From Scalindua sp964344685 (GTDB lineage Bacteria; Planctomycetota; Brocadiia; Brocadiales; Scalinduaceae), in contig CAYFOK010000006.1 in assembly GCA_964344685.1 (NCBI GenBank), positions 156,776 to 220,775 of the forward strand: 64,000 bases of DNA, given 5' to 3'. Below are positions 33,360 to 42,448 of the stretch, piece by piece. The position numbers and the translations under genes are program-made. Under the pieces are notes generated by a model. That model did no database searches, had not been told where the DNA came from, and saw nothing but the letters and a program-made list of their open reading frames with translations. Positions within the stretch are counted from its first letter, which is position 1; the number at the start of each line of letters is the position of its first letter.

Positions 33360-34999
33360 GAACTTTTCAATGCTATTTCATACCTGTCGATATCTACGGG
33401 TTGCACACCGGTGACAATTTCTTCAAAGGATTTTGTGTCTCCTCTGTTGAAATTATTTACTGAGAAATCCAGACTTGTGATCATGCCGTACGACTTGCTA
33501 AATACTTTAATGACAAATGACGCGTTATAATAATCCTTTTCTGAATGGTTCTTTATGCTTCCTGACACGGAAGAGGAAGATCCAAAGCCGTTAAATGAAA
33601 TATTACCGGCATAAAACCCATTGCCTATGTCTTCAAAACCCTCCAATTTTTCTTCTTTAGCAGAGGCTTTTTCGTCAAATATCAAGTCTTCCAGACTGTC
33701 TAGTGATGCTACTTCTTGTGTTTCAGCTTTAGCAACTGTTTTCTCTCTCTCGATAATTTTGATAGCGCTCTCTCCTGTATCGGACACTAATGGTGTTCTG
33801 GCAAGATAAACCGAATACTTACTAATCTCTTTGGGTATCACACCAACAATTATCTCTTCAAAAGATTTAGTGGCACCTTTGTTAAAACCATAAACGGAAA
33901 ATTCCTGGCCTCCCAAAGGCACATTCTCCTTATCATAAGCCTGTACTTTAAAAGTCGTCATTCCATGGTCCCTGTCAGATTTATTTGTTATTTTGCCACT
34001 TACTTGAGAAGACGAACCAAACGGCTCAAATTTGATATTTTTAACAAATAACCCGTCCCCTATGTCTACAAGGCCGGCTTTTTCGGCATGCGCTTGTGGT
34101 GTTTCGTGGTGTTCTGCAGGTGCTGCCGCATGTTTTGCTTCTTCATGGTGCTCTGCAGGTGCTGCCGCATGTTTTGCTTCTTCATGGTGTTCTGCAGGTG
34201 CTGCCGCATGTTTTGCTTCTTCGTGGTGTCCAGCAGGTGCTGCCGCATGTTTTACTTCTTCATGGTGTCCTGCTGGTGCTGCTGCATGTTTTGCTTCTTC
34301 ATGTGTTCCATGGCGCCCTGCTGGGGATGCAATATGTTTCTCTTCTTTGAGTTTACTATGTTCCGTTACTGCTTGTACCAAAACACCTGATTCAAGTTTG
34401 TTTAGCCTGGACTTTAATTCTTCCATTCCGCTTACAAGAGATTGGTCTGGAGATGTTTGTTTTTGAAGGCTTTCTTTCATAGACAGGATGAGTTCTTCCT
34501 GCTTGCTCAGTTTGTCTCCCAGTCTGCCTATGACATTCTTTTGCTCATCTATCGCCTGCATCAATGTGTCTAATGGCTTATTTGCAGTTTTATACATCCT
34601 TTCAAGTACAGCAGTCTTAACCTCTTGATCTTCCATCCTGTTTGACAGTTTGGCAAAACGTTTTTTGAAGACATTCAGTGTTCCCTCAAATGATTTTACT
34701 ATCTCCTTTACCCCTTCCAGTGAACTCATATTTTCAACTCTATCAACTTTAGCATCCATGTCGCTTAACAGGCCTTCTATATTTGCCAGGCTCTGGTTTA
34801 ATTCTGCGGCTTGTTTTTCTCTAGCCGCCTTTTCACCCTCCAGATTTGCAATTCTGCCACTCAATTCGTCAATTTGTGATACCCAGGTACCTAATGATTT
34901 TTCAAATTTATCTAAATCACTTAAGATATCCGAGAAGCCAACGGTACAGGAAAAAAAGAGTGTTAAGGCGAATGTGCACACAATAAGCAGTTTCTTCAT
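33353..34999 (-). CDS. Exported coiled-coil protein with His/Ala repeats and two FxLYD-like domains
   Basis: A 548-residue protein. I start it at MKKLLIVC, which gives a signal peptide (1-23); a longer frame adds 34 unlikely residues. Order: coiled coil (about 25-215), a block of 13-residue units of type AEHHEEAKHAAAP (about 230-305), then two copies of a beta domain (about 310-400 and 455-548) sharing a G-FGSSS-VSG-I-N-S pattern and ending KSFEEI.VGV.P. The beta domains resemble FxLYD-type domains. It faces the SPFH genes, and the shared His-rich character suggests a common process. Function unknown. Confidence 0.72.
   Translation of the reverse strand: MKKLLIVCTFALTLFFSCTVGFSDILSDLDKFEKSLGTWVSQIDELSGRIANLEGEKAAREKQAAELNQSLANIEGLLSDMDAKVDRVENMSSLEGVKEIVKSFEGTLNVFKKRFAKLSNRMEDQEVKTAVLERMYKTANKPLDTLMQAIDEQKNVIGRLGDKLSKQEELILSMKESLQKQTSPDQSLVSGMEELKSRLNKLESGVLVQAVTEHSKLKEEKHIASPAGRHGTHEEAKHAAAPAGHHEEVKHAAAPAGHHEEAKHAAAPAEHHEEAKHAAAPAEHHEEAKHAAAPAEHHETPQAHAEKAGLVDIGDGLFVKNIKFEPFGSSSQVSGKITNKSDRDHGMTTFKVQAYDKENVPLGGQEFSVYGFNKGATKSFEEIIVGVIPKEISKYSVYLARTPLVSDTGESAIKIIEREKTVAKAETQEVASLDSLEDLIFDEKASAKEEKLEGFEDIGNGFYAGNISFNGFGSSSSVSGSIKNHSEKDYYNASFVIKVFSKSYGMITSLDFSVNNFNRGDTKSFEEIVTGVQPVDIDRYEIALKSSY
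34105..34300. repeat. Five tandem 39-bp coding repeats
   Basis: About five copies of a 39-bp unit encode the His/Ala/Glu repeat of the coiled-coil protein. Copies differ by a few bases, mostly at Glu/Gly and Ala/Val codons. The repeat keeps frame (39 = 13 codons), so copy number can change without frameshift. Confidence 0.85.
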
Positions 35000-35180
35000 A
35001 TACGTTTCTCCAATAGAAAGCATCCTGTTTGGTTTGTCAGGATGAAAAAATTTATAATGTTTACGACAATCAAATATACACCAATGTATATGATGACGCA
35101 AACTAAAACAGGTATTTCCCCGCGGTATAAAGGAATTTCAGCATTATCATTAATCAATAAATAACCGACAAACGTATGCT

Positions 35181-36227
35181 TTATTTTATATTATTTATCG
35201 CAAACCATCTGCTTGTATTGTTTTTCAAATTCTTTATTATTATTGCCATATGTTGTTCCAATTGAAATTTGGGCTGCCATTTTAATGTCCTTTTGGCTTT
35301 TTCAATACTAAATCTATATTTTTTGTCTGTTAATTTTAACATCCACGGTTTGAAGAAATAACTTCTTCCTGTTAAAGTGTGAAAATTACTTGCAATATAT
35401 ATACAAAGCCACACAGCCCACCCTGGCAGATGTACTAAGCGCAGATGTTTACCATAAATTTCACGGAATATAAGTTCGCAAAGTTCATTATTAGAGATTA
35501 AATTTTCTTCTGACAAAATCATCATTGAACCGGAAGGTATCTCATCTGCCATCAACATCGATTTCTCAAAGGCGTCCAGTACATCTTCGATATGAATGTA
35601 AGATATACCACCTTCTCCATTTCCCGGTAAAATTCTGTAGCCAAAACATCTTTTCCAGATAAAAGCGATTTGGTTTGCAAGTGGTATAGACCTGCAATCC
35701 TGAGAATATACTGCCGAAAGCCTGAAGATTGTTGCTTTTATCCTTTCCCGGAATTCTAATATTATTTTTTCTCCTTCAATCTTTGAATTGCCATAATGTA
35801 TGAATGAGCTTAGGCCTGAATCTTCATTTAGTTTGTCATTACCCATGGTCGGTTTGAAAACTACTGTACTGCTGGTAAAAATAAAATTCTTCACATTAAA
35901 ATGCGTCAAATTGTCCAGTAGGTATCTGGTTCCGTTTTGATTAGCTTCACGATACATCCAGCTTTCCTTGTTTGACATGTCATAATATGCTGCCAGATGA
36001 AAGACATAATCGATCCTTCCTGAAGTTTTTTTATCTATTTTTCGGAAGGTATCACATAAAAGTTTCTCGTCTGAGATATCTGCTTTGTACCATAACACAC
36101 TGATGTCTCTATCTTTATGTAGTACCTTATCTATACCTATAATGCAGTACCGTTTTTTCAGTCGGGCAATTAATGCAGTTCCAATAAAGCCGCTGGCACC
36201 TGTGATTAAGACAGTTTGTTTGGTCAT
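35181..36227 (-). CDS. NAD-dependent epimerase/dehydratase (extended SDR)
   Basis: A 348-residue extended short-chain dehydrogenase. It has N-terminal GASGFIGTAL (NAD-binding GxxGxxG), a catalytic TSSTVVF region and the YGNSK active-site Y-x-x-x-K. The C-terminal half contains hydrophobic segments (WAVWLCIYIASNFHTL), as in 3-beta-HSD/dihydroflavonol-reductase-like SDRs. The substrate could be a nucleotide sugar or sterol/lipid-type molecule; it cannot be decided here. Single gene, minus strand. Confidence 0.83.
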   Translation of the reverse strand: MTKQTVLITGASGFIGTALIARLKKRYCIIGIDKVLHKDRDISVLWYKADISDEKLLCDTFRKIDKKTSGRIDYVFHLAAYYDMSNKESWMYREANQNGTRYLLDNLTHFNVKNFIFTSSTVVFKPTMGNDKLNEDSGLSSFIHYGNSKIEGEKIILEFRERIKATIFRLSAVYSQDCRSIPLANQIAFIWKRCFGYRILPGNGEGGISYIHIEDVLDAFEKSMLMADEIPSGSMMILSEENLISNNELCELIFREIYGKHLRLVHLPGWAVWLCIYIASNFHTLTGRSYFFKPWMLKLTDKKYRFSIEKAKRTLKWQPKFQLEQHMAIIIKNLKNNTSRWFAINNIK

Positions 36228-36413
36228 TTTGATAATAGGATTGACATATTATTAAACATGATATATCATTTGGTTTTTGCGATTTGCGTCCTTTCAGTAA
36301 GTAGCTTTGGACGGGAAGATGGAAAAAGGAATTGGTAGAGGGTAGAATTGGCATAAACATCAACAGGGTTTTTACTCGGTTTATGCCGTCGGTGAAAATG
36401 CATTCTCTAAAAC

Positions 36414-36557
36414 CTATATATCTTGCTTTAATTCTATTTTTTTTGTTTTCGGCTTTTCTTTTTTAGATTCTTTTTTGCTTTTGGGGGTAGGTTTCGCTTT
36501 TTCCTTAACAGATTTTTTGGTAGCTGGCTTTGCTTTTTTAATCACTTTTTTTGCCAA
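36414..36557 (-). CDS. Tiny lysine-rich histone-H1-like protein
   Basis: TTG start, with a strong GGAGG ribosome site about ten bases upstream. The 47-residue product is nearly half lysine with Pro, Ala, Ser and Thr (MAKKVIKKAKPATKKS...), like histone-H1/Hc1-type tails that bind nucleic acid. It lies on the same strand as, and about 95 bases downstream of, the folded element at 36651-36861, so that element could be its leader. The composition could reflect a low-complexity stretch, but the ribosome site argues for a real gene. Confidence 0.5.
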   Translation of the reverse strand: MAKKVIKKAKPATKKSVKEKAKPTPKSKKESKKEKPKTKKIELKQDI

Positions 36558-36650
36558 TTTTTTTTGTTACCTCCAATTCTGTGTTTTTGAAAATTTTTCC
36601 GTGCTATAGGTTACACTGCATTTAGCAGTAGCATGGGCAAATCAACTAAA

Positions 36651-36861
36651 TTAGAAACTGTTAAGACGGCAAAAAGGGCTATTCCCTTGCGGTGAGATAG
36701 CCCTTCTGCCGTCAGGCGACGAGGGGGAAAGGAGTAAGACCCCCGTCAGGTGAGTACGGCAAAGCCCGATTACGCTGTGACGGCACACGGGAGGGCGAGG
36801 CTTGAAGTAACGGAGATGAAGGCTCCGGCCACATTTACCCCCGTACTCATCTAGTTTCTAA
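36651..36861. ncRNA. Structured RNA (or DNA) element, family not recognised
   Basis: GC-rich block in AT-rich DNA with nested pairing. The outer stem is 36651-36659/36853-36861 (9 bp). Inside are arm A 36665-36671/36707-36713 extended by 36675-36682/36697-36704, arm B 36718-36727/36740-36747, and arm C 36748-36759/36841-36852 (12 bp with one G-U). Arm C contains further small hairpins. Helices B, C and the outer stem abut without gaps, giving a neat multi-way junction. Strand is unknown: on the minus strand it would be the leader of the lysine-rich gene. It does not match tmRNA, RNase P, SRP, 6S or a riboswitch that I know. Confidence 0.6.
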
Positions 36862-36890
36862 AAAATTAAACAGTAAATAGAGATTGTCTG

Positions 36891-37082
36891 TTATTTTTCC
36901 CTCTCGGTATCAAATTTTTTAACTTCATTTTTGAGTGCCCTGCTCAATACCATCAGGGCAACTTCGCTATCTGATCTTCTCCTGTAATATGGAGAATCTT
37001 TCGCTTTTCTCAAATCCTGAATCATCTCTTTGATATTTTCATCTCTTTTTTCATTATAATAAATCTGTAAACATTTACTCAT
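36891..37082 (-). CDS. Small charged protein of unknown function
   Basis: A 63-residue helical, highly charged protein (MSKCLQIYYNEKRDENIKEM ... SEVALMVLSRALKNEVKKF). The ATG was chosen because AAAGG lies eight bases upstream; a TTG nine codons earlier lacks that support. Size and charge would suit a small regulator or antitoxin-like protein, but no family is recognised. It lies just upstream of the structured element on the same strand. Confidence 0.55.
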   Translation of the reverse strand: MSKCLQIYYNEKRDENIKEMIQDLRKAKDSPYYRRRSDSEVALMVLSRALKNEVKKFDTEREK

Positions 37083-37141
37083 GTCGTACCTTTCGTCAAA
37101 TCTATCCAAGTTAAATCAAGTCACTTTAAGTTTATGCACAT

Positions 37142-37193
37142 TGTCTAGCAGGATCGTTGTCTATTGTCAAGAAAAAAATACAATATTTTGTAT
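37142..37193 (-). promoter_or_regulatory. Promoter with upstream palindrome for the 63-residue protein gene
   Basis: On the minus strand TTGACA (37165-37170), 17 bases and TAGACA (37142-37147). Upstream lies the palindrome ATACAATATTTTGTAT (37178-37193). The rest of the 419-base intergenic region is very AT-rich and holds no gene I can see; a GCCCGACATAGGCGG fragment near 37380 recalls the REP-like units at 27 kb. Confidence 0.4.
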
Positions 37194-37501
37194 GTTTTTT
37201 TTAAATACTTACAATATGTAGTAAATAGACTGCTAAAATACAGTAAAAATTGTGTAAGTATATTGTCAAAAAGTAGTTTACGGATTTGTGTAGTCAGATA
37301 TTATTTTTTTACCTGTTTTTTGGTTTTTAGTGGAACTAATAGGGGCTTTCAAGAGTAAAGTGAACTTCTCCTTCTTGCTTGCCCGACATAGGCGGATAGG
37401 TCTCTATTTCAAGAGAGAGGTTGGTCTGTTTATGTCGCAAATGTTGATTGATGTGGATTAAATTTGAAGCTCCGGTCTCTGGCTGAAATTGCACTTAAAT
37501 A

Positions 37502-38110
37502 TTAATTTAATTTTGTCTTAAGTTTTTCAATAGCTTCTGAAATAAGTTTTGATGCCAAAGCTCTTTCGTTGTCCATTACTGAGTCGCCCTTAATATAAAG
37601 AGTCCAAATCGTTTCATTTGTCATTACGTCTACGCATCTTACTGTAAATAAGACTTTTGCCCTTACTGGCGATACAAACAGGCCACTGGATCTTTGCCTG
37701 TACGAAATACCAAACCCCTCAATTCTGCCAACGACTATGGCGTCAACACCCAGCTGTTTTCCCAGGTTTAAATAGTTTTGCGAATGCAGAAAATCTTCTT
37801 CTTTAAGTTTTTTAAATTTCAGCTCTTCTACCACTGCTTTTCTATTAACAACAACATATTTTCCCCATTGTTCCAGTTTTCTGGCAGTTATGCTTGCAAG
37901 GATTGCACCCGCATTTGGAACTATAGACGTTTTTGAAAAGATCTGAGACTCTTTCTTTGTGTCTACAGTTGTTTCGAACATAATTACAGCAATTCTTTGA
38001 ATCTCGTCATGAGGGAAATTTTCGGCAATCTCGACCTTAGATACCGCGTTTATTGATGCACAGCCGGACAGAAGTAAGAATGATAAAACTAAAACTGCGT
38101 ATTTTTTCAT
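37502..38110 (-). CDS. Lipoprotein with CsgG-like fold pattern
   Basis: A 202-residue lipoprotein (lipobox LLLSGC at about 15-17). The mature part follows the pattern of CsgG/GNA1162-like envelope lipoproteins: RIAVIMFE near the start, a helix ending GAILASITARKLEQWGKYVVVNRK, then LGKQLGVDAIVVGRIEGFG and a strand-rich end with ALASKLISEAIEKL. Likely in the outer membrane, role unknown. Single gene, divergent from gapA. Confidence 0.7.
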   Translation of the reverse strand: MKKYAVLVLSFLLLSGCASINAVSKVEIAENFPHDEIQRIAVIMFETTVDTKKESQIFSKTSIVPNAGAILASITARKLEQWGKYVVVNRKAVVEELKFKKLKEEDFLHSQNYLNLGKQLGVDAIVVGRIEGFGISYRQRSSGLFVSPVRAKVLFTVRCVDVMTNETIWTLYIKGDSVMDNERALASKLISEAIEKLKTKLN

Positions 38111-38232
38111 AATAACGGTTTGCGGGTCAGGCTGACAATTTGCGTTCTGTGTGCCTGTAGATAAGTATTCAGGAAACGCTATAAACCATAAATTCTTTAA
38201 TTTTCTTTAATCTGACAATAGGCTAAAAACCC

Positions 38233-38260
38233 TTGACAAATTATAGTGGTGTGTTAGAAT
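38233..38260 (+). promoter_or_regulatory. Sigma70-type promoter for gapA operon
   Basis: TTGACA, 16 bases, TAGAAT, about 255 bases before gapA. The long leader contains an inverted repeat (AAGCAGGT 38369-38376 with ACCTGCTT 38416-38423). The 406-base gap holds nothing else I recognise. Confidence 0.55.
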
Positions 38261-38516
38261 TTTACCTCTTTGTTGTACTCATATCCATAAGTATTTCCTC
38301 AATTTAATAGAATACTTATTTTTTTGTAAAGACAGGCGTTGCATTTTAAATTGAAAAATCCCTTCTGAAAGCAGGTAAAAACAGCTTTTCAAATAAAGCA
38401 TTTCAACAAGTCACAACCTGCTTAAATCTATATGATCATACTATCTAGAGGAATAAATTGGCTTTGAATTGTGGAAAAGAACTATCTATTATATTGGACT
38501 GAAAGGAATCTGAAAA

Positions 38517-39524
38517 ATGGCAATTAAAGTGGGAATAAACGGTTTTGGCAGGATAGGTAGAAATGTATTTAGAGTAATTGCAGAGAGGGAAGATATTGAT
38601 GTGGTTGCTATAAATGATTTAGCCGATGCCAGGACATTATCTCTGCTTTTGAAATATGATTCAGTCCATGGAAAATTTGATGGTGATATAGAGGCAAAAG
38701 AAGATGCGATTGTTGTAAAAGGAAAAGAGGTTAAACTGACGAAGGAAAAAGACCCTGCCAGACTTCCATGGAGTAAGTTAGGGGTTGATATAGCGATAGA
38801 GTCTACGGGTATATTTACAAAAAAGGCAGATTGTGCAAAACATCTTGAGGCCGGAGCGAAAAAGGTAATTTTATCTGCACCATCTAAAGATCAGCTTGAT
38901 GCTACGATTGTTATGGGGATAAATGAAAATGACCTCAGCCCTGAACATAAAATTGTTTCTAATGCTTCATGTACTACAAATTGCCTTGCGCCGCTCGTAA
39001 AAGTACTTAACGATAACTTCCAAATAGAAAAAGGTCTTGTGACAACTATCCATGCCTATACAAATGATCAGAGGGTTGCAGATATGATGCACAAAGATTT
39101 GAGGAGAGCGAGGGCTGCAGCCATTAATATTATACCGACGACCACTGGTGCTGCCAAAGCTATCGGAGAGGTTATTCCGGAACTTAAGGGAAAGCTTGAC
39201 GGCATGGCAATGCGGGTACCTGTTGCAAATGGTTCAGTAACTGATTTAGTGGCAACCGTGAAAAGGAATGTAAGCATTGAAGAGGTTAACAGTGTTTTAA
39301 AGACGGCCGCAGACAGCGAATTGAATGGTGTATTGGAATATTGTGAAGACCCCATTGTATCATCTGACATAATAGGCAATGTACATTCATGTATCCTGGA
39401 TGCAATGTCTACATGTGTAATTGATGGTAATTTAATAAAAGTAATAGGCTGGTACGATAACGAATGGGGTTACTCAAATCGTATGGTAGACCTGATAGAA
39501 CTAATCGCAAAAGATATAAAATAG
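38517..39524 (+). CDS. gapA: Glyceraldehyde-3-phosphate dehydrogenase
   Basis: Oxidises glyceraldehyde-3-phosphate to 1,3-bisphosphoglycerate, or the reverse in gluconeogenesis and carbon fixation. The 335-residue protein has KVGINGFGRIGRNVFR at the N-terminus, the catalytic cysteine in SNASCTTNCLAPL, TTTGAAKAIG, and WYDNEWGYSNRMVDL near the C-terminus. It is followed by pgk after ten bases and then rpe: a compact triose-phosphate operon. Confidence 0.97.
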   Translation: MAIKVGINGFGRIGRNVFRVIAEREDIDVVAINDLADARTLSLLLKYDSVHGKFDGDIEAKEDAIVVKGKEVKLTKEKDPARLPWSKLGVDIAIESTGIFTKKADCAKHLEAGAKKVILSAPSKDQLDATIVMGINENDLSPEHKIVSNASCTTNCLAPLVKVLNDNFQIEKGLVTTIHAYTNDQRVADMMHKDLRRARAAAINIIPTTTGAAKAIGEVIPELKGKLDGMAMRVPVANGSVTDLVATVKRNVSIEEVNSVLKTAADSELNGVLEYCEDPIVSSDIIGNVHSCILDAMSTCVIDGNLIKVIGWYDNEWGYSNRMVDLIELIAKDIK

Positions 39525-39534
39525 ATTATTTACA

Positions 39535-40731
39535 ATGAGCAAACTTTTTATCAACGAGCTTGACCTGAAAGGTAAGCGGGTGTTTGTGCGGGTAGATTAT
39601 AATGTTCCCTTTGACGAGCAGGGAAATATAACCGATGATGCCAGGATAAGGGCCACTCTCCCAACTATTAATTATTTGCTTGATGAAGGTGCAAAGATAA
39701 TCCTTGCCTCTCATCTTGGCAGGCCGGGCGGAAAGGCATTGCCGGAGTTCAGTTTAAAGCCGGTTGCCAAGAGACTAAACAGGCTTTTGAATAAGGAAGT
39801 AACATTGGCAAGAGACTGCATAGGTCCTGAAGTGAAAAAACAGGTGGAGGAAATGCAGCCTGAGGACGTCTTGCTGCTTGAAAATCTGCGTTTTCATAAA
39901 GGGGAACGCGAAAATGATCCTGAGTTTGCCAAAGAGCTGGCAAGTTTGTGTGATGTAATGGTACAGGATGCGTTCGGGAATTGCCACAGAGCACACGCTT
40001 CAATGGTAGGCATGAATTCGGAAATATCTCAGTCGGCGGCAGGATTTCTTTTAAAGAGGGAAATTGATTATTTTGAGAAAGCGGTCAACGTTCCCTCCAG
40101 GCCTGTAGTTGCTATTGTTGGAGGCGCGAAGGTATTAGATAAGATAAAAATAATAGAAAATCTGGTAAAAAAGGTTGATAAATTAATAATTGGCGGTGCA
40201 ATGGCATTTCCGTTCCTTGCGGCTCATGGATACGGAGTTGGCAAGGCGTCTGTAGATGAAAATGTGGCGGTAAAGGTACTGATGATAAATAAACTTGCCA
40301 AAGAAAGAGGAGTTAAAATATATTTACCCGTGGATTTTGTGATTGCCGATAAATTTAACGGAATGGCAGAGACTAAGCTGGTTACATTTCAGGAAATTCC
40401 GGATGAGTGGTTTGCTCTTGATATCGGACCGGCAAGTACAAAGCTTTTTACTGAAGCCATGCAGAACGCAAAGACCATAATCTGGAATGGCCCCATGGGG
40501 GCATTCGAAATAGACGCCTTCAGCAGGGGTACATATGCAATGGTAGAATCAGTTGTAACTGCTTATGCGTTAACGATTGTAGGAGGTGGAGATACTGACC
40601 TTGCGTTTCACAGAATGGGAGAGTCGTATAAGGTGTCATTTATATCTACAGGCGGCGGTGCATTTCTGGAGCTGTTAGAGGGCAAGGAATTGCCCGGTAT
40701 AGCAGCGCTGACAGATAAGCCGGAATCGTAA
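39535..40731 (+). CDS. pgk: Phosphoglycerate kinase
   Basis: Transfers phosphate between 1,3-bisphosphoglycerate and ADP. A 398-residue protein with RVFVRVDYNVPFD, SHLGRPGGK, LLENLRFHKGE, VAIVGGAKVLDKI and the C-terminal nucleotide site TIVGGGDTDLAFHRMG, then STGGGAFLELLEGKELPG. The usual GGGDT(A/S)xA reads GGGDTDLAF, a small change. Co-transcribed with gapA. Confidence 0.97.
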   Translation: MSKLFINELDLKGKRVFVRVDYNVPFDEQGNITDDARIRATLPTINYLLDEGAKIILASHLGRPGGKALPEFSLKPVAKRLNRLLNKEVTLARDCIGPEVKKQVEEMQPEDVLLLENLRFHKGERENDPEFAKELASLCDVMVQDAFGNCHRAHASMVGMNSEISQSAAGFLLKREIDYFEKAVNVPSRPVVAIVGGAKVLDKIKIIENLVKKVDKLIIGGAMAFPFLAAHGYGVGKASVDENVAVKVLMINKLAKERGVKIYLPVDFVIADKFNGMAETKLVTFQEIPDEWFALDIGPASTKLFTEAMQNAKTIIWNGPMGAFEIDAFSRGTYAMVESVVTAYALTIVGGGDTDLAFHRMGESYKVSFISTGGGAFLELLEGKELPGIAALTDKPES

Positions 40732-40757
40732 ATGAGCGAGTGAAAGGGGCAAATTAA

Positions 40758-41438
40758 ATGCAAACAAAAATATCTGCTTCAATACTTTCTGCCGATTCAA
40801 CCCAATTAGGGAATGAAATTAAGAAGGTAGAGCAAGCCGGTGTTGACTTTATTCATGTCGATGTTATGGATGGCCATTTTGTCCCGAACATTACTATGGG
40901 CCCCTTTATTGTTGAGGGATTAAAAAAAATTACTAAAGTACCTCTTGATATTCATCTCATGATTGAAAATCCGGAGAAGTACATAGAGCCCTTTACTCAG
41001 AAGACAGAAAAGGACGATATCCTGACTTTCCATATTGAGGCAACAGATGATCCAATGGGCGTTATCAATTTAATTAAAAGTAGAGGATTAAAAGCGGGAG
41101 TTGCCATTAACCCTGATACACACGAACGGTCAGTTGAGAATTTACTCGGATCTATAGATATGCTTCTGGTTATGACGGTCTATCCGGGATTTTCAGGACA
41201 GGCTTTCAAGAAATACGTATGTGAAAAAATAAAAAAGTTGAGGGAAAAAGCTCCTGAAAACCTCGATATTGAAGTAGATGGCGGTATAAAACCGGAAACT
41301 ATTTCTGATGCAGCATCTGCCGGTGCAAATGTTTTCGCTGCAGCAACGTCTATATTTGCAAAGGACGATTATAAAGAGGCAATAGAAGCGCTCCGTAAAG
41401 AGGCGCAGGAAAATTCATTTCTATTTATGAAGAACTGA
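40758..41438 (+). CDS. rpe: Ribulose-phosphate 3-epimerase
   Basis: Interconverts ribulose-5-phosphate and xylulose-5-phosphate in the pentose-phosphate pathway. A 226-residue TIM barrel: SILSADSTQLGNEI, FIHVDVMDGHFVPNITMGP (metal His/Asp), HLMIENPEKYI, MTVYPGFSGQAF and IEVDGGIKPETI. It follows pgk by 26 bases with AAGGGG before the ATG. Confidence 0.96.
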   Translation: MQTKISASILSADSTQLGNEIKKVEQAGVDFIHVDVMDGHFVPNITMGPFIVEGLKKITKVPLDIHLMIENPEKYIEPFTQKTEKDDILTFHIEATDDPMGVINLIKSRGLKAGVAINPDTHERSVENLLGSIDMLLVMTVYPGFSGQAFKKYVCEKIKKLREKAPENLDIEVDGGIKPETISDAASAGANVFAAATSIFAKDDYKEAIEALRKEAQENSFLFMKN

Positions 41439-41553
41439 GGCTATACTTAGTAGGCAATGGCGGAAGTAGAAGTATTAGATAGGAACCTGAGTTTTTTTCA
41501 TGTGATAATGGTTTGTTAAAAATGTTAATAGAAAAGTTGTAGGAGAAAAATAA

Positions 41554-42378
41554 TTGTTCTTTAGAAAGAAAAAGAATGTTCCAGATGGATTGTGGCAAAG
41601 GTGCGACGGTTGTAAAAGCGTAGTTTACAAAAAAAAGGTAGAGGAGAAACATAATGTTTGTCCGGAATGCAACCATCACTTCAGATTATCTACCGCTGAA
41701 CGTATTGATATTACTCTTGATAAAGACAGCTTTGAAGAATGCTGGAATGATATGATGCCTGCTGACCCATTGAAGTTTGTGGACCGTATTAAATATAAAG
41801 ACCGGATTGCGAGTGAACAGAAAAAAACAAATTTAAATGAAGCAGCAACTGTTGGCAAAGGCTTTATTAATGGAAAGAAAGTTGTTTTTGGCGTTACGGA
41901 TTCAAGTTTTATAATGGGAAGTATGGGATCAGTGGTTGGAGAAAAAATTGCAAGAGCAGCTGAAATGGCTCTGGAGCAGAAGTTGCCTCTCGTCATAGTC
42001 TCAGGTTCCGGAGGCGGTGCAAGAATGCACGAGGGGGCCTTTTCTCTTATGCAAATGGCCAAGACATGTGCCGCCATAGCTAGGTTTCAGGATGCAGGAT
42101 TGCTGTTTATATCTGTGCTTACTGACCCGACGTTGGGTGGGGTTATGGCAAGTTTCGCATCACAGGCAGACATTATAATAGCGGAACCCGGTGCGCTTGT
42201 GGGATTTGCGGGCCCAAGAGTTATTAAAGAGACTATCAGAAAAACGCTTCCCAAAGGATTCCAATCGGCAGAATCGATGCTCAAACATGGATTTATCGAT
42301 ATAATTGCTGAACGTAACCGATTAAAGTCGGAGATTTCAAAAGTCCTGGATTATTGCAACGGTAACTGCAGTAGTTAA
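41554..42378 (+). CDS. accD: Acetyl-CoA carboxylase carboxyltransferase subunit beta
   Basis: Part of the enzyme making malonyl-CoA for fatty acids. The 274-residue protein has the N-terminal zinc ribbon (CDGCKSVVYKKKVEEKHNVCPEC) and the crotonase-type core: SGSGGGARMHEGAFSLMQMAK, LTDPTLGGVMASFASQADI, EPGALVGFAGPRVIKETI. The start is TTG with AGGAG upstream. It follows rpe after about 115 bases. The alpha subunit is not in the window. Confidence 0.95.
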   Translation: MFFRKKKNVPDGLWQRCDGCKSVVYKKKVEEKHNVCPECNHHFRLSTAERIDITLDKDSFEECWNDMMPADPLKFVDRIKYKDRIASEQKKTNLNEAATVGKGFINGKKVVFGVTDSSFIMGSMGSVVGEKIARAAEMALEQKLPLVIVSGSGGGARMHEGAFSLMQMAKTCAAIARFQDAGLLFISVLTDPTLGGVMASFASQADIIIAEPGALVGFAGPRVIKETIRKTLPKGFQSAESMLKHGFIDIIAERNRLKSEISKVLDYCNGNCSS

Positions 42379-42448
42379 ATTGTAATCCTTGAATCTGATG
42401 TTACAATATTGTAATATTCCGAATATAGATTATTGTCAGTAAACATAT

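Noticed and set aside
34105..34300. Short regular repeats resembling a CRISPR array
   Set aside because: The units are contiguous with no spacers, in frame, and code for a His/Ala repeat in a real gene.
36651..36861. tmRNA, RNase P RNA, SRP RNA or group II intron fragment
   Set aside because: None of their conserved core sequences are present and there is no intron reverse transcriptase nearby.
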